Below, piece after piece: positions 29,115-37,685 of a stretch of 64,000 nucleotides of DNA (position 1 is its first letter; each line of letters begins with the position of its first letter). This stretch comes from Chlamydiota bacterium (GTDB lineage Bacteria > Auribacterota > Tritonobacteria > UBA1439). Made by a program: the position numbers and the translations under genes. The stretch spans positions 74,737 through 138,736 of the forward strand of contig JAAYCL010000001.1 in assembly GCA_012729785.1 (NCBI GenBank). The letters are read 5' to 3'. The notes beneath the pieces were generated by a model. That model had not been told where the DNA came from. It did not search any database and saw nothing but the letters and a program-made list of their open reading frames with translations.

Positions 29115-30287
29115 ATGGCCAGCCGCGGCTTTGCGCGCTCCGTTGAGGCGGTCGAGCCGTCGCACACCCTCGCCATCGACGCCAGGGCGAAGGCGCTGCG
29201 CCTGGCGGGGAAGGACGTGGTGGGGTTCGGCGCCGGCGAGCCGGACTTCGACACCCCCGCGCACGTGAAGGAGGCCGCCTGCCGCGCGATCGCCGAGGGC
29301 CGGACCAAGTACACCCCGGTCGCCGGCATCCCCGCGCTCAGGGAGGCGGTCGCCCGCAAGCTCGCCGCCGACAACGGCGTCTCCTACCGGCCGGACGAGA
29401 TCGTCGTCTCCTGCGGGGCGAAGCACGCCCTCTACAACGCCATCCGCGTCCTCCTCAACCCCGGCGACGAGGCCCTCATCCTGTCCCCCCACTGGGTCAC
29501 CTACCCGGCGCAGGTGATCCTGGCGGGGGGGAACCCGGTCTTCGTCGCCGCCGAGGCCGCAGACGGGTTCCGGATCGATCCGGAGCGGGTCGAGGCCGCG
29601 GTGACGCCGCGCACCCGCCTGATCATCGTCAACAGCCCGAACAATCCGACCGGCTGGGTCGCGGAGCGCGACGAACTGGCCGGCCTCGCGGAGATCGCGC
29701 TCCGGCACCGCCTCCACCTGATCTCCGACGAGATCTACGAGAAGATCGTCTATCCCCCCGCCGCGCACCTGAGCATCGCCTCCCTGGGGCCCGAGATCAA
29801 GGAATGCACGATCGTCGTGAACGGCGTGTCGAAGTCGCACGCGATGACCGGGTGGAGGATCGGGTATCTTGCCGCTTCCCGGAAGATCGCCGCGCTCGCC
29901 GAGCGGCTGCAGAGCCACTGCACCTCGAACCCGGACTCGATCGCGCAGGCCGCGGCGGTCGAGGCGCTGGGCGGGGACCGGGGGTTCGTCGAGATGATGT
30001 TGCGCAGCTTCCAGGCGCGCCGCGACCTCCTCGTCGGCCGCCTCGCCGCGATGCCGGGCGTGCGCTGCGCGGTGCCGCGCGGCGCCTTCTACGCATTCCC
30101 CGACATCTCCTCTTTCGGCGTGGGGTCCGCCGCCCTCGCGGAGGAGCTGCTGGAGAAGGCGCTCGTGGCGGTGGTGCCCGGCGCGGCGTTCGGCGCCGAC
30201 GCGCACCTGCGCCTCTCCTACGCGACCTCGACGGAGCAGATCGAGAAGGGGATGGACCGGATGGAGCGGTTCCTCCGGTCGCGCTGA
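29115..30287 (+). CDS. aspC: Class I aminotransferase, probably aspartate aminotransferase
   Basis: 390 aa PLP enzyme. Motifs: GAGEPDFDTP, KYTPVAGIPALREAVA, VNSPNNPTGW, SDEIYEKI and the PLP-binding Lys in NGVSKSHAMTGWRIGYLA. This subgroup (AspB-like) converts aspartate and 2-oxoglutarate to oxaloacetate and glutamate. Aspartate is the input of the hom-lysC operon 2 kb downstream. Exact substrate range needs assay. Confidence 0.9.
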   Translation: MASRGFARSVEAVEPSHTLAIDARAKALRLAGKDVVGFGAGEPDFDTPAHVKEAACRAIAEGRTKYTPVAGIPALREAVARKLAADNGVSYRPDEIVVSCGAKHALYNAIRVLLNPGDEALILSPHWVTYPAQVILAGGNPVFVAAEAADGFRIDPERVEAAVTPRTRLIIVNSPNNPTGWVAERDELAGLAEIALRHRLHLISDEIYEKIVYPPAAHLSIASLGPEIKECTIVVNGVSKSHAMTGWRIGYLAASRKIAALAERLQSHCTSNPDSIAQAAAVEALGGDRGFVEMMLRSFQARRDLLVGRLAAMPGVRCAVPRGAFYAFPDISSFGVGSAALAEELLEKALVAVVPGAAFGADAHLRLSYATSTEQIEKGMDRMERFLRSR

Positions 30288-30365
30288 CGGATTGCAGGCG
30301 GCCCCGGGGCGCGCATATCCCCGGCACCGGCGAGCCGTTCGCGGCCGCGCCGGAGATCAGACCCT

Positions 30366-31574
30366 ATGCCCGACAAGATCAGAATCGCCGACGACGGCTC
30401 CCTCGCGGTCCCCGACCGCCCGATCATACCCTACATCGAGGGGGACGGGGTGGGGCCCGAGATATGGCGCGCCGCCTCGGCTGTCCTCGACGCGGCGGTG
30501 GCGCGCGCCTACGGGGGGGGGCGGCGCATCGCCTGGCGGGAGATCTACGCGGGGGAGAAGGCCGCGGCGCGTTTCGGGGCGGACACGTTCCTCCCCGAGG
30601 AGACGATCGCGGCGATCGCGGAGCACGCCGTGGCGATCAAGGGGCCGCTCACGACGCCCGTCGGCGGCGGCTTCCGGTCGCTGAACGTGGCGCTGCGGCA
30701 GCGCCTCGACCTGTACGCCTGCGTGCGCCCGGTAAGGTATTTCCCCGGGGTCCCGTCGCCGATGCGGCACCCCGAGCGCCTCGACGTGGTCATCTTCAGG
30801 GAGAACACCGAGGACGTCTACGCGGGCATCGAGTGGCCCTCCGGGAGCCCGGAGGCCGAGGCCCTCGCCGGGTTCCTCTCCTCCCGCCTCGGCGCGGCGG
30901 TGCGGCCCGGCTCCGCGCTCGGCATCAAGCCGGTCTCGCCGGAGGGGTGCAGGCGGCTCGTGCGCCGCGCCGTGCGCTACGCGGTCGACCGGGGCCGGAA
31001 AAGCGTCACGCTGGTCCACAAGGGGAACATCATGAAGTGGACCGAGGGGGCGTTCCGCGAGTGGGGCTACGCCCTCGCGGCGGAGGAGTTCGCCGGGGCG
31101 GTCGTCCGCGAGGGGGAGGGGGGGGAGGGGAGCGGAGCGGTGGTGATCAAGGACCGGATCGCCGACTCGATGTTCCAGCAGCTCCTCCTCCGCCCGGAGG
31201 AGTACGACGTGATCGCGACGACGAACCTCAACGGCGACTACCTCTCGGACGCCTGCGCGGCGCAGGTGGGCGGGCTGGGGCTGGCGCCCGGCGCGAACAT
31301 CGGGGACCGGGCCGCGGTCTTCGAGGCGACGCACGGCAGCGCCCCGAAGCACGCGGGGAAGGACCGGGTGAACCCCGGCTCCCTCATCCTCTCGGGGGCG
31401 ATGCTGCTCGAGCATATCGGCTGGGCCGAGGCGGCGGCGCTCGTCGTCCGGGCGCTCGGTGACACCATCCGCGCGGGCACCGTGACCTACGACCTCGCCC
31501 GCCAGATGGAGGGGGCCCGCGAGGTCGGGTGCGGCGCGTTCGCCGCGGCGGTCATGCGGGCGATCGAGCGGTGA
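30366..31574 (+). CDS. icd: Isocitrate dehydrogenase (NADP-type)
   Basis: 402 aa, slightly shorter than E. coli Icd (416). It decarboxylates isocitrate to 2-oxoglutarate. Substrate residues lie in [21 protein letters not shown] and [13 protein letters not shown]; the metal site is in [11 protein letters not shown]. The cofactor region [17 protein letters not shown] keeps the NADP-type Lys; a His stands where E. coli has Tyr. The stop overlaps the GTG of mntP (GTGA). Confidence 0.93.
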   Translation: MPDKIRIADDGSLAVPDRPIIPYIEGDGVGPEIWRAASAVLDAAVARAYGGGRRIAWREIYAGEKAAARFGADTFLPEETIAAIAEHAVAIKGPLTTPVGGGFRSLNVALRQRLDLYACVRPVRYFPGVPSPMRHPERLDVVIFRENTEDVYAGIEWPSGSPEAEALAGFLSSRLGAAVRPGSALGIKPVSPEGCRRLVRRAVRYAVDRGRKSVTLVHKGNIMKWTEGAFREWGYALAAEEFAGAVVREGEGGEGSGAVVIKDRIADSMFQQLLLRPEEYDVIATTNLNGDYLSDACAAQVGGLGLAPGANIGDRAAVFEATHGSAPKHAGKDRVNPGSLILSGAMLLEHIGWAEAAALVVRALGDTIRAGTVTYDLARQMEGAREVGCGAFAAAVMRAIER

Positions 31575-32137
31575 ATCCGATCCTGCTGCTCGCCCTGGCC
31601 GCGGCGCTTGCGATGGACGCGTTCGCCGTCTCGCTGGCGATCTCGCTCCTTCTCGGGAGGCCGTCCGGCGCCCAGACGTTCAGGCTCGCCTTCAGCTTCG
31701 GCCTCTTCCAGTTTGCGATGCCCGTGGCCGGCTGGTTCGCCGGGCGCGGGATCCGGGCATACATAGAGGGGGTCGATCACTGGATCGCGTTCGGCCTCCT
31801 CCTCTTCATCGGGGGCAGGATGCTCCGCAGCGCCGGCAGGCTCGACCGCGACGGCGGCTGCCCCCCGTGCGACCCGACCTGCGGCGCATCCCTCCTCATC
31901 CTCTCCGTGGCGACCAGCGTCGACGCGCTCGCGGCGGGGCTGAGCTTGAGCTTCCTGGGCGTGGAGGTCGCCATCCCCGCCATGGTGATAGGCGCCGTCG
32001 CCTTCCTGCTGACGGCGCTGGGGATGCGGATCGGGCCTCTCGCCGGCCGTCTGTTCGGCCGGCGGGCGGAGATCGCCGGGGGGCTCATCCTGATCGCCAT
32101 CGGCGCCGGGATCCTCGTTGACCATCTGTGCGCCTGA
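31571..32137 (+). CDS. mntP: Manganese efflux pump MntP family protein
   Basis: 188 aa with six hydrophobic segments in two inverted halves. The paired acidic motifs [13 protein letters not shown] and [14 protein letters not shown] are the MntP signature. It exports Mn2+ across the inner membrane. The GTG overlaps the icd stop. A Cys-rich loop ([11 protein letters not shown]) sits between helices 3 and 4. No mntP riboswitch (yybP-ykoY) is visible, as expected for an internal operon gene. Confidence 0.85.
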   Translation: MNPILLLALAAALAMDAFAVSLAISLLLGRPSGAQTFRLAFSFGLFQFAMPVAGWFAGRGIRAYIEGVDHWIAFGLLLFIGGRMLRSAGRLDRDGGCPPCDPTCGASLLILSVATSVDALAAGLSLSFLGVEVAIPAMVIGAVAFLLTALGMRIGPLAGRLFGRRAEIAGGLILIAIGAGILVDHLCA

Positions 32138-32174
32138 GCGGACGGTGCGGCCCCCCGCCTGCGCCCCATTTCCC

Positions 32175-32203
32175 TTGAACCGCGCGCATCTTTTCGCTAC
32201 CGT
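32175..32203 (+). promoter_or_regulatory. Sigma70-type promoter of the hom operon
   Basis: TTGAAC (32175-32180), a 17-bp spacer, and TACCGT (32198-32203). An ATG at 32210, in frame with hom, follows after exactly 6 nt. Confidence 0.6.
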
Positions 32204-32242
32204 GGTGCGATGTCGCTTCGCCACGGAGCGGAAGGCGCGGGA

Positions 32243-33541
32243 ATGAAGAAGATCAGGATCGGGCTCATCGGCCTCGGCACCGTCGGCACGGGCTTCGCGA
32301 AGGCGCTCGCGCGGAACGGGCCGGTCATCCGGCAGCGGTTCGGGATCGACCTCGACCTCGCGCTCGTGGCCGAGAAGAACCGGCGGGCGGGGAGGGAAGC
32401 GCCCATCCCGCCCTCGCGCCGGGTGCGGGATGCGGCGCGGCTCGTCCGGGATCCCGAAATCGACATCGTCGTGGAGCTGATCGGCGGCTGCGGCGCCGCC
32501 AAACGCCTCATCGCGGAGGCGTTGCGCCGGGGGAAGCACGTCGTCACCGCCAACAAGGCGCTGCTCGCCGAGCACGGGCGCGAGCTGTTCGGCATCGCGC
32601 AGGAACGCGGCGCGGATCTCTACTACGAGGCGAGCGTCTGCGGGGCGATCCCGATCGTCAGGGCGCTCCGGGAGGGGCTCGCCTCGACCCGTGTCGCGTC
32701 GATCTTCGGCATCGTCAACGGCACCTGCAACTACATCCTCTCGCGGATGACCGGTTCCGGGATCGACTTCCGCGCGGCGCTCCGCGAGGCGCAGCGCCTC
32801 GGCTACGCCGAGGCGGACCCGGCCCTCGACATCGACGGCACCGATTCGGCGCACAAGCTGGCGATCCTGGCCACCCTGGCCAGCGGGAGCTGGGTGCCGC
32901 TGGGGGCGGTCTACGTCGAGGGGATACGGCGCATCTCGGCGATCGACATCCGGTTCGCGAAGGAGTTCGGCTACGTCATCAAGCTCCTCGCCATCTACAA
33001 GCAGCGGGCCGGGCAGGTGGAGGCGCGCGTCCACCCGACCTTGATCCCCGCGAGCCACCTCCTCTCCTCGGTGGGCGAGGCGTTCAACGCGGTCTGCGTC
33101 GAGGGCTGGCCCGCGGGCGAGATCGTGCTCTACGGCCGCGGCGCGGGGCAGGCGCCCACCGCGAGCGCCGTCCTCGGGGACGTCATCGACATCGCGCGCA
33201 ACATCGGGCGCGGCTGCTGCGGGAGGGTCCCGCCGGTGGCGGCGCGCGTCGGCGCCCCTCGCGTACGGCCGGTCGAGGAGATCGAGACCCAGTACTACCT
33301 GCGCTTCTCCGTGGTGGACCGGCCCGGCGTCCTCGCGCGGATCACCGGCATACTCGGCAGGCAGGGGATCAGCATCGCCTCGGTGCTCCAGACGGAGCGC
33401 AGGATAGGCGGCGTGGTGCCGGTGGTGCTGATGACGCACCGGTCGCGCGAGGGGAACGTGCGCCGGGCGATCGCGAGGATCGACCGTCTCGCCGATGTCC
33501 GCGACAGGACCGTCCTGCTGCGCGTGGAGGAGAAGGTCTAG
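32243..33541 (+). CDS. hom: Homoserine dehydrogenase
   Basis: 432 aa. NAD(P)-binding GLIGLGTVGTGFAKAL at the N-terminus, catalytic region FGIVNGTCNYILSRM and AEADPALDIDGTDSAHKLAILA, and a C-terminal ACT domain (YYLRFSVVDRPGVLARITGIL) for feedback control. It reduces aspartate semialdehyde to homoserine. The ATG at 32243 has ggaagg upstream and fits the family N-terminus. The ATG at 32210, 6 nt behind the -10 box, would add 11 residues as a leaderless start. Confidence 0.95.
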   Translation: MKKIRIGLIGLGTVGTGFAKALARNGPVIRQRFGIDLDLALVAEKNRRAGREAPIPPSRRVRDAARLVRDPEIDIVVELIGGCGAAKRLIAEALRRGKHVVTANKALLAEHGRELFGIAQERGADLYYEASVCGAIPIVRALREGLASTRVASIFGIVNGTCNYILSRMTGSGIDFRAALREAQRLGYAEADPALDIDGTDSAHKLAILATLASGSWVPLGAVYVEGIRRISAIDIRFAKEFGYVIKLLAIYKQRAGQVEARVHPTLIPASHLLSSVGEAFNAVCVEGWPAGEIVLYGRGAGQAPTASAVLGDVIDIARNIGRGCCGRVPPVAARVGAPRVRPVEEIETQYYLRFSVVDRPGVLARITGILGRQGISIASVLQTERRIGGVVPVVLMTHRSREGNVRRAIARIDRLADVRDRTVLLRVEEKV

Positions 33542-33619
33542 CCGGGAACGAGAAAGGCGCGAGGCGGAGCACCCGGTTCCCGCACACCTTGTTCCCCGGT
33601 TCCCGACCTTGCCATAGAG

Positions 33620-34861
33620 ATGAAATACGCAATCCTCGTGGGCGACGGGATGGCGGACCACCCGGTGCCCGAGATGGGACACCGCACCCCGCTCGAGGTG
33701 GCGCGCACCCCCCGGATGGACCTTCTGGCCCGCGGCGGGGCGGGCGGCCTGGCCAGGACCGTGCCGCCCGGGATGGAGCCGGGGAGCGACGTCGCGAATC
33801 TTTCGATCCTGGGGGTGGACCCGGCCCGCTGCTACACGGGGCGGGGGCCGCTCGAGGCGGCGAGCATGGGCGTCGAGCTCGCCGACGACGAGTACGCGTT
33901 CCGCTGCAACCTGGTGACGGTCGCCGACGACACGATGGTCGACCACAGCGGCGGGAACATCTCGAGCGGCGAGGGGCGCGTGCTGATCGGGCTGATCGCC
34001 GAAAAATTCCGGGGCCGCGGCGTCCGCTTCTTCCCCGGCGTCAGTTACCGGAACCTGATGGTCGCGCCCGAACGGCTGCTGTCCGACGGCGAAGGGCCGC
34101 TCAGGTGCATGCCGCCGCACGACATCGCGGGGAAGCCGTTCGTTCCGCACCTCCCGTCCGGCAGGGGGAGCCGCCTCCTCCGGGAGCTGATGCAGGCCTC
34201 CCGCCTGATCCTCTCGCAGGAGCCGATCAACCGGGTGAAGGTGGACCTCGGCGAGAATCCCGCCAACATGATCTGGCTCTGGGGCGGGGGGACAAAGCCG
34301 CGGATCGGGTCGTTCGCCTCGAAACGGGGCGTCCGGGGGGCGGTGATCTCGGCGGTCGATCTCGTCAAGGGGATCGGGAGCTGCCTCGGCCTCGCCGTGG
34401 TCGACGTCCCCGGCGCGACCGGGCACTACGACACCGACTACTCCGCCAAGGCGGCGGCCGCCCTCGAGGCCCTGCGGGAGACGGACTTCGTCCTTGTCCA
34501 CGTCGAGGCCGCGGACGAGGCCGGGCACCACGGCGACCGCTCCGAGAAGGTGCGGGCGATCGAGAACTTCGACCTGAAGGTGGTCGGACCGGTGCTCGAG
34601 GGGCTGCAGCGCTCCGGCGAGCCGTTCCGGATCCTGGTGCTGCCCGACCACGCGACCCCGCTCGCGTTGCGGACACACACCGCCGAGCCGGTCCCGTTCT
34701 GCCTCTTCGGCCGGGGGATCGCGCCCGACGGGATGGCGGGGTTCAGCGAGAAGGCCGCGCGGGGCGGCTCCCTCATCGTCGAGGAGGGGTGGCGGCTGAT
34801 GGACGCCCTCCTGGCGGAAGGACCGCCGGGCGAGGCGGAGGGGGTCCGGGGATGGCGCTGA
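33620..34861 (+). CDS. Phosphoglycerate-mutase-like protein, probable homoserine kinase analogue
   Basis: 413 aa of the archaeal-type cofactor-independent phosphoglycerate mutase superfamily: ILVGDGMADHP with a metal-binding Asp, EPGSDVANLSILG with the phosphoacceptor Ser, YTGRGPLEAAS, and HVEAADEAGHHGD near the end. Within this family a subgroup (TIGR02535, proposed homoserine kinase) occurs next to threonine genes in bacteria lacking ThrB. The position between hom and lysC argues for that role, making phosphohomoserine, rather than glycolysis. No classical thrB is in the window. Confidence 0.8.
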   Translation: MKYAILVGDGMADHPVPEMGHRTPLEVARTPRMDLLARGGAGGLARTVPPGMEPGSDVANLSILGVDPARCYTGRGPLEAASMGVELADDEYAFRCNLVTVADDTMVDHSGGNISSGEGRVLIGLIAEKFRGRGVRFFPGVSYRNLMVAPERLLSDGEGPLRCMPPHDIAGKPFVPHLPSGRGSRLLRELMQASRLILSQEPINRVKVDLGENPANMIWLWGGGTKPRIGSFASKRGVRGAVISAVDLVKGIGSCLGLAVVDVPGATGHYDTDYSAKAAAALEALRETDFVLVHVEAADEAGHHGDRSEKVRAIENFDLKVVGPVLEGLQRSGEPFRILVLPDHATPLALRTHTAEPVPFCLFGRGIAPDGMAGFSEKAARGGSLIVEEGWRLMDALLAEGPPGEAEGVRGWR

Positions 34862-36090
34862 TCGTCCAGAAGTACGGCGGCAGCTCGGTCGCCGACCCGG
34901 AGAGGATCCGGGATGTCGCGCGGAGGGTGGCGCGCGCGCGGAAGGGGGGGGACAAGGTCGTGGCGGTCGTCTCCGCGATGGGCGACACCACCGACGAGCT
35001 GACCGCCCTCGCGCACCGGGTCTCCGCGGCCCCCACCGACCGCGAGATCGACATGCTCCTCTCCACCGGGGAGCAGGTCACCGCGGCGCTGCTCGCGATG
35101 GCCCTGCACGACCTCGGCGTCGACGCCGTCTCGCTGACCGGCGGGCAGGTGGGGATCGCCACCGACGGGGCGCACCGGCGGGCGAAGATCATCGGGATCA
35201 GCACCGGCAAGATCGCCGAGCACCTCGCCCGGGGCACCGTCGTCGTGGTCGCGGGGTTCCAGGGGGTGGACGAGGATCTCGACATCACCACGCTCGGCCG
35301 GGGCGGCTCTGACGCGACCGCGGTGGCCCTCGCGGCGGTCCTCGGCGCGGACGTCTGCCGGATCTACAAGGACGTGGAGGGGGTCTACACGGCGGATCCC
35401 CGGATCGTGCCCGCCGCGGGCAAGATCGACCGGATCGGCTACGACGAGATGCTCGAGATGGCGAGTCTCGGCGCCCAGGTGCTCCAGTCGCGCGCCGTGG
35501 AGTTCGCCAAGAAGTACGGGATCAAGGTGGAGATCCTGTCGAGTTTCAACGACGCCCCCGGCACGGTGGTCTCGGGGGAGGGGGGGAAGATGGAAGACCT
35601 GGTGATACGCGCCGTCACGGTGGACCGCGGCGAGGCGAAGCTGACGATCCGGCGCGTCCCCGACCGCCCCGGCATCGCCGCCTCGATCTTCGGGGCGATG
35701 GCGGAGGCGAACGTGAACGTGGACATGATCATCCAGAACGTGAGCGAGGACGGCTACACCGATGTCTCGTTCACCGTGTCGCGCGAAGACTGCGCGCGCG
35801 CCGTCCGGGCCCTGGAGCGCACCGCCGCCGGGATCGGCGCCAAGGGGATCACGCGGGACGAGCGGATCGCGAAGGTCTCGGTCGTGGGCGTGGGGATGAA
35901 GAGCCACAAGGGGGTCGCCTCGACGATGTTCGGGACGCTCGCGCGGGAGGGGATCAACATCGAGATGATCTCCACGAGCGACATCAAGATCTCCTGCGTG
36001 GTGGACGAGGCGGACCTGGAACGGGCGGCGCGCGCGCTGCACGCGGCGTTTGGGCTCGGGGCGGACGGGGAGGCCGGACAAGAGAGATGA
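34852..36090 (+). CDS. lysC: Aspartate kinase
   Basis: 412 aa. Catalytic domain: [58 protein letters not shown]. Two ACT domains follow (from about residue 265), the allosteric part sensing lysine and/or threonine. It phosphorylates aspartate, first step to Lys, Thr and Met. It overlaps the upstream gene by 10 nt and the downstream cimA by 4 nt. Confidence 0.96.
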   Translation: MALIVQKYGGSSVADPERIRDVARRVARARKGGDKVVAVVSAMGDTTDELTALAHRVSAAPTDREIDMLLSTGEQVTAALLAMALHDLGVDAVSLTGGQVGIATDGAHRRAKIIGISTGKIAEHLARGTVVVVAGFQGVDEDLDITTLGRGGSDATAVALAAVLGADVCRIYKDVEGVYTADPRIVPAAGKIDRIGYDEMLEMASLGAQVLQSRAVEFAKKYGIKVEILSSFNDAPGTVVSGEGGKMEDLVIRAVTVDRGEAKLTIRRVPDRPGIAASIFGAMAEANVNVDMIIQNVSEDGYTDVSFTVSREDCARAVRALERTAAGIGAKGITRDERIAKVSVVGVGMKSHKGVASTMFGTLAREGINIEMISTSDIKISCVVDEADLERAARALHAAFGLGADGEAGQER

Positions 36091-37676
36091 AGACCGTCAC
36101 ACTGTACGACACCACGCTGCGCGACGGGTCGCAGGCCGAGGGGATCAGTTTCTCCAGTGCGGACAAGCTCCTCATCGCGCGCAAGCTCGACGAGTTCGGC
36201 GTCCACTACATCGAGGGCGGCTGGCCCGGTTCGAACCCGAAGGATATCGACTTCTTCGCACAGATACGCTCCCTGGGCCTGAAGCGGTCGCGCGTCGCCG
36301 CCTTCGGGAGCACCCGGCGCGCGAAGACGCCCGTGGCGGAGGATCTGAATGTCATCCGGCTCCGCGAGGCGGAGACGCCGGTGGTCACGATATTCGGCAA
36401 GAGCTGGATGCTCCACGTGAAGGAGGTGCTCCGGACCAGCCCCGAGGAGAACCTCGCGATGATCCGCGACACCGTCCGCTACTTCAAGGAGCTGGGCCGG
36501 GAGGTCATCTACGACGCCGAGCATTTCTTCGCCGGCTGGCACGCGGACCGCGACTACGCCCTGGCGACGCTTCTCGCCGCCGAGGAGGCGGGCGCCGACA
36601 CCGTCGTCCTCTGCGACACGAACGGGGGGACGCTCCCCCTGCAGGTCGCCGCGGTCGTCCGGGAGGTCCGGCGGCGGCTGAAGGCCCCGCTCGGGATCCA
36701 CTCGCACAACGACTCCGGGATGGGGGTCGCGAACGCGATCATCGCCGTGGAGGAGGGGGCGGTCCACGTCCAGGGGACGATCAACGGCTACGGGGAGCGC
36801 TGCGGCAACGCCGACCTCACCACCATCATCCCCACCCTCGTTTTGAAGATGGGGATCCCCTGCGTCGACCGGACGCGGCTGCGGTCGCTCGTGGAGCTGT
36901 CCCGTTTCGTGGACGAGATCGCCAACATGGCGCCGTGGCCGCGGGCGCCGTACGTCGGGGTCAGCGCCTTCGCGCACAAGGGGGGCGTCCACGCCGACGC
37001 GGTGTTGAAGAACCCGTGCGGCTACGAACACGTCGACCCCGCGGCGGTCGGCGGCGCGCGGAGGGTCCTCGTCTCGGAACTGGCGGGCAAGTCGAGCGTC
37101 TTCATGAAGGCGCGCGATATGCGCTTGGGGCTCGCCAAGGACGCCCCCGCCATCCGCGGCGTGCTTGAGGTGATCAAGCGCCTCGAGAGCGAGGGGTACG
37201 AGTTCGAGGCCGCCGAGGGGTCGTTCAAGCTCCTGATCGAGAAGGCGCTGAAGCGGCACACCGCCTTCTTCGGCCTGGAGGGCTTCCGGGTGAGCGTCGA
37301 GAAGCGCGCCGACGGAAGGCTCATCTCCGAGGCGACGATCAAGGTGAAGGTCGGAACGCTGTTCGAGCACACCGCCGCGGAGGGCGACGGGCCGGTCAAC
37401 GCGCTCGACAACGCGCTGCGGAAGGCGCTGCTCCCGTTCTATCCCGCGATCGCCGACCTCGCCCTGGCCGACTACAAGGTGCGGGTCCTCAACGTGAAGA
37501 AGGGGACGGCCGCCAAGGTCCGCGTCCTCATCCAGTCGAAGGACCGCAACGCCGAGTGGGGGACGGTGGGCGTCTCCGATAACATCATCGAGGCGAGTTG
37601 GCAGGCCCTCGTGGACGGGGTGGAGTACAAGCTGCTGAAGGACCGGGTGAAGCCCGCCCTGGTCCGGAGGGGCTGA
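36087..37676 (+). CDS. cimA: (R)-citramalate synthase CimA
   Basis: 529 aa. The DRE-TIM barrel begins [15 protein letters not shown], with [14 protein letters not shown] and [12 protein letters not shown]; a C-terminal regulatory LeuA dimer domain follows (from about residue 400). CimA condenses pyruvate and acetyl-CoA for the threonine-independent route to isoleucine. Length and the [23 protein letters not shown] segment favour CimA over 2-isopropylmalate synthase. It starts on the lysC stop (ATGA). Confidence 0.92.
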   Translation: MKTVTLYDTTLRDGSQAEGISFSSADKLLIARKLDEFGVHYIEGGWPGSNPKDIDFFAQIRSLGLKRSRVAAFGSTRRAKTPVAEDLNVIRLREAETPVVTIFGKSWMLHVKEVLRTSPEENLAMIRDTVRYFKELGREVIYDAEHFFAGWHADRDYALATLLAAEEAGADTVVLCDTNGGTLPLQVAAVVREVRRRLKAPLGIHSHNDSGMGVANAIIAVEEGAVHVQGTINGYGERCGNADLTTIIPTLVLKMGIPCVDRTRLRSLVELSRFVDEIANMAPWPRAPYVGVSAFAHKGGVHADAVLKNPCGYEHVDPAAVGGARRVLVSELAGKSSVFMKARDMRLGLAKDAPAIRGVLEVIKRLESEGYEFEAAEGSFKLLIEKALKRHTAFFGLEGFRVSVEKRADGRLISEATIKVKVGTLFEHTAAEGDGPVNALDNALRKALLPFYPAIADLALADYKVRVLNVKKGTAAKVRVLIQSKDRNAEWGTVGVSDNIIEASWQALVDGVEYKLLKDRVKPALVRRG

Positions 37677-37685
37677 GACGGCGCC

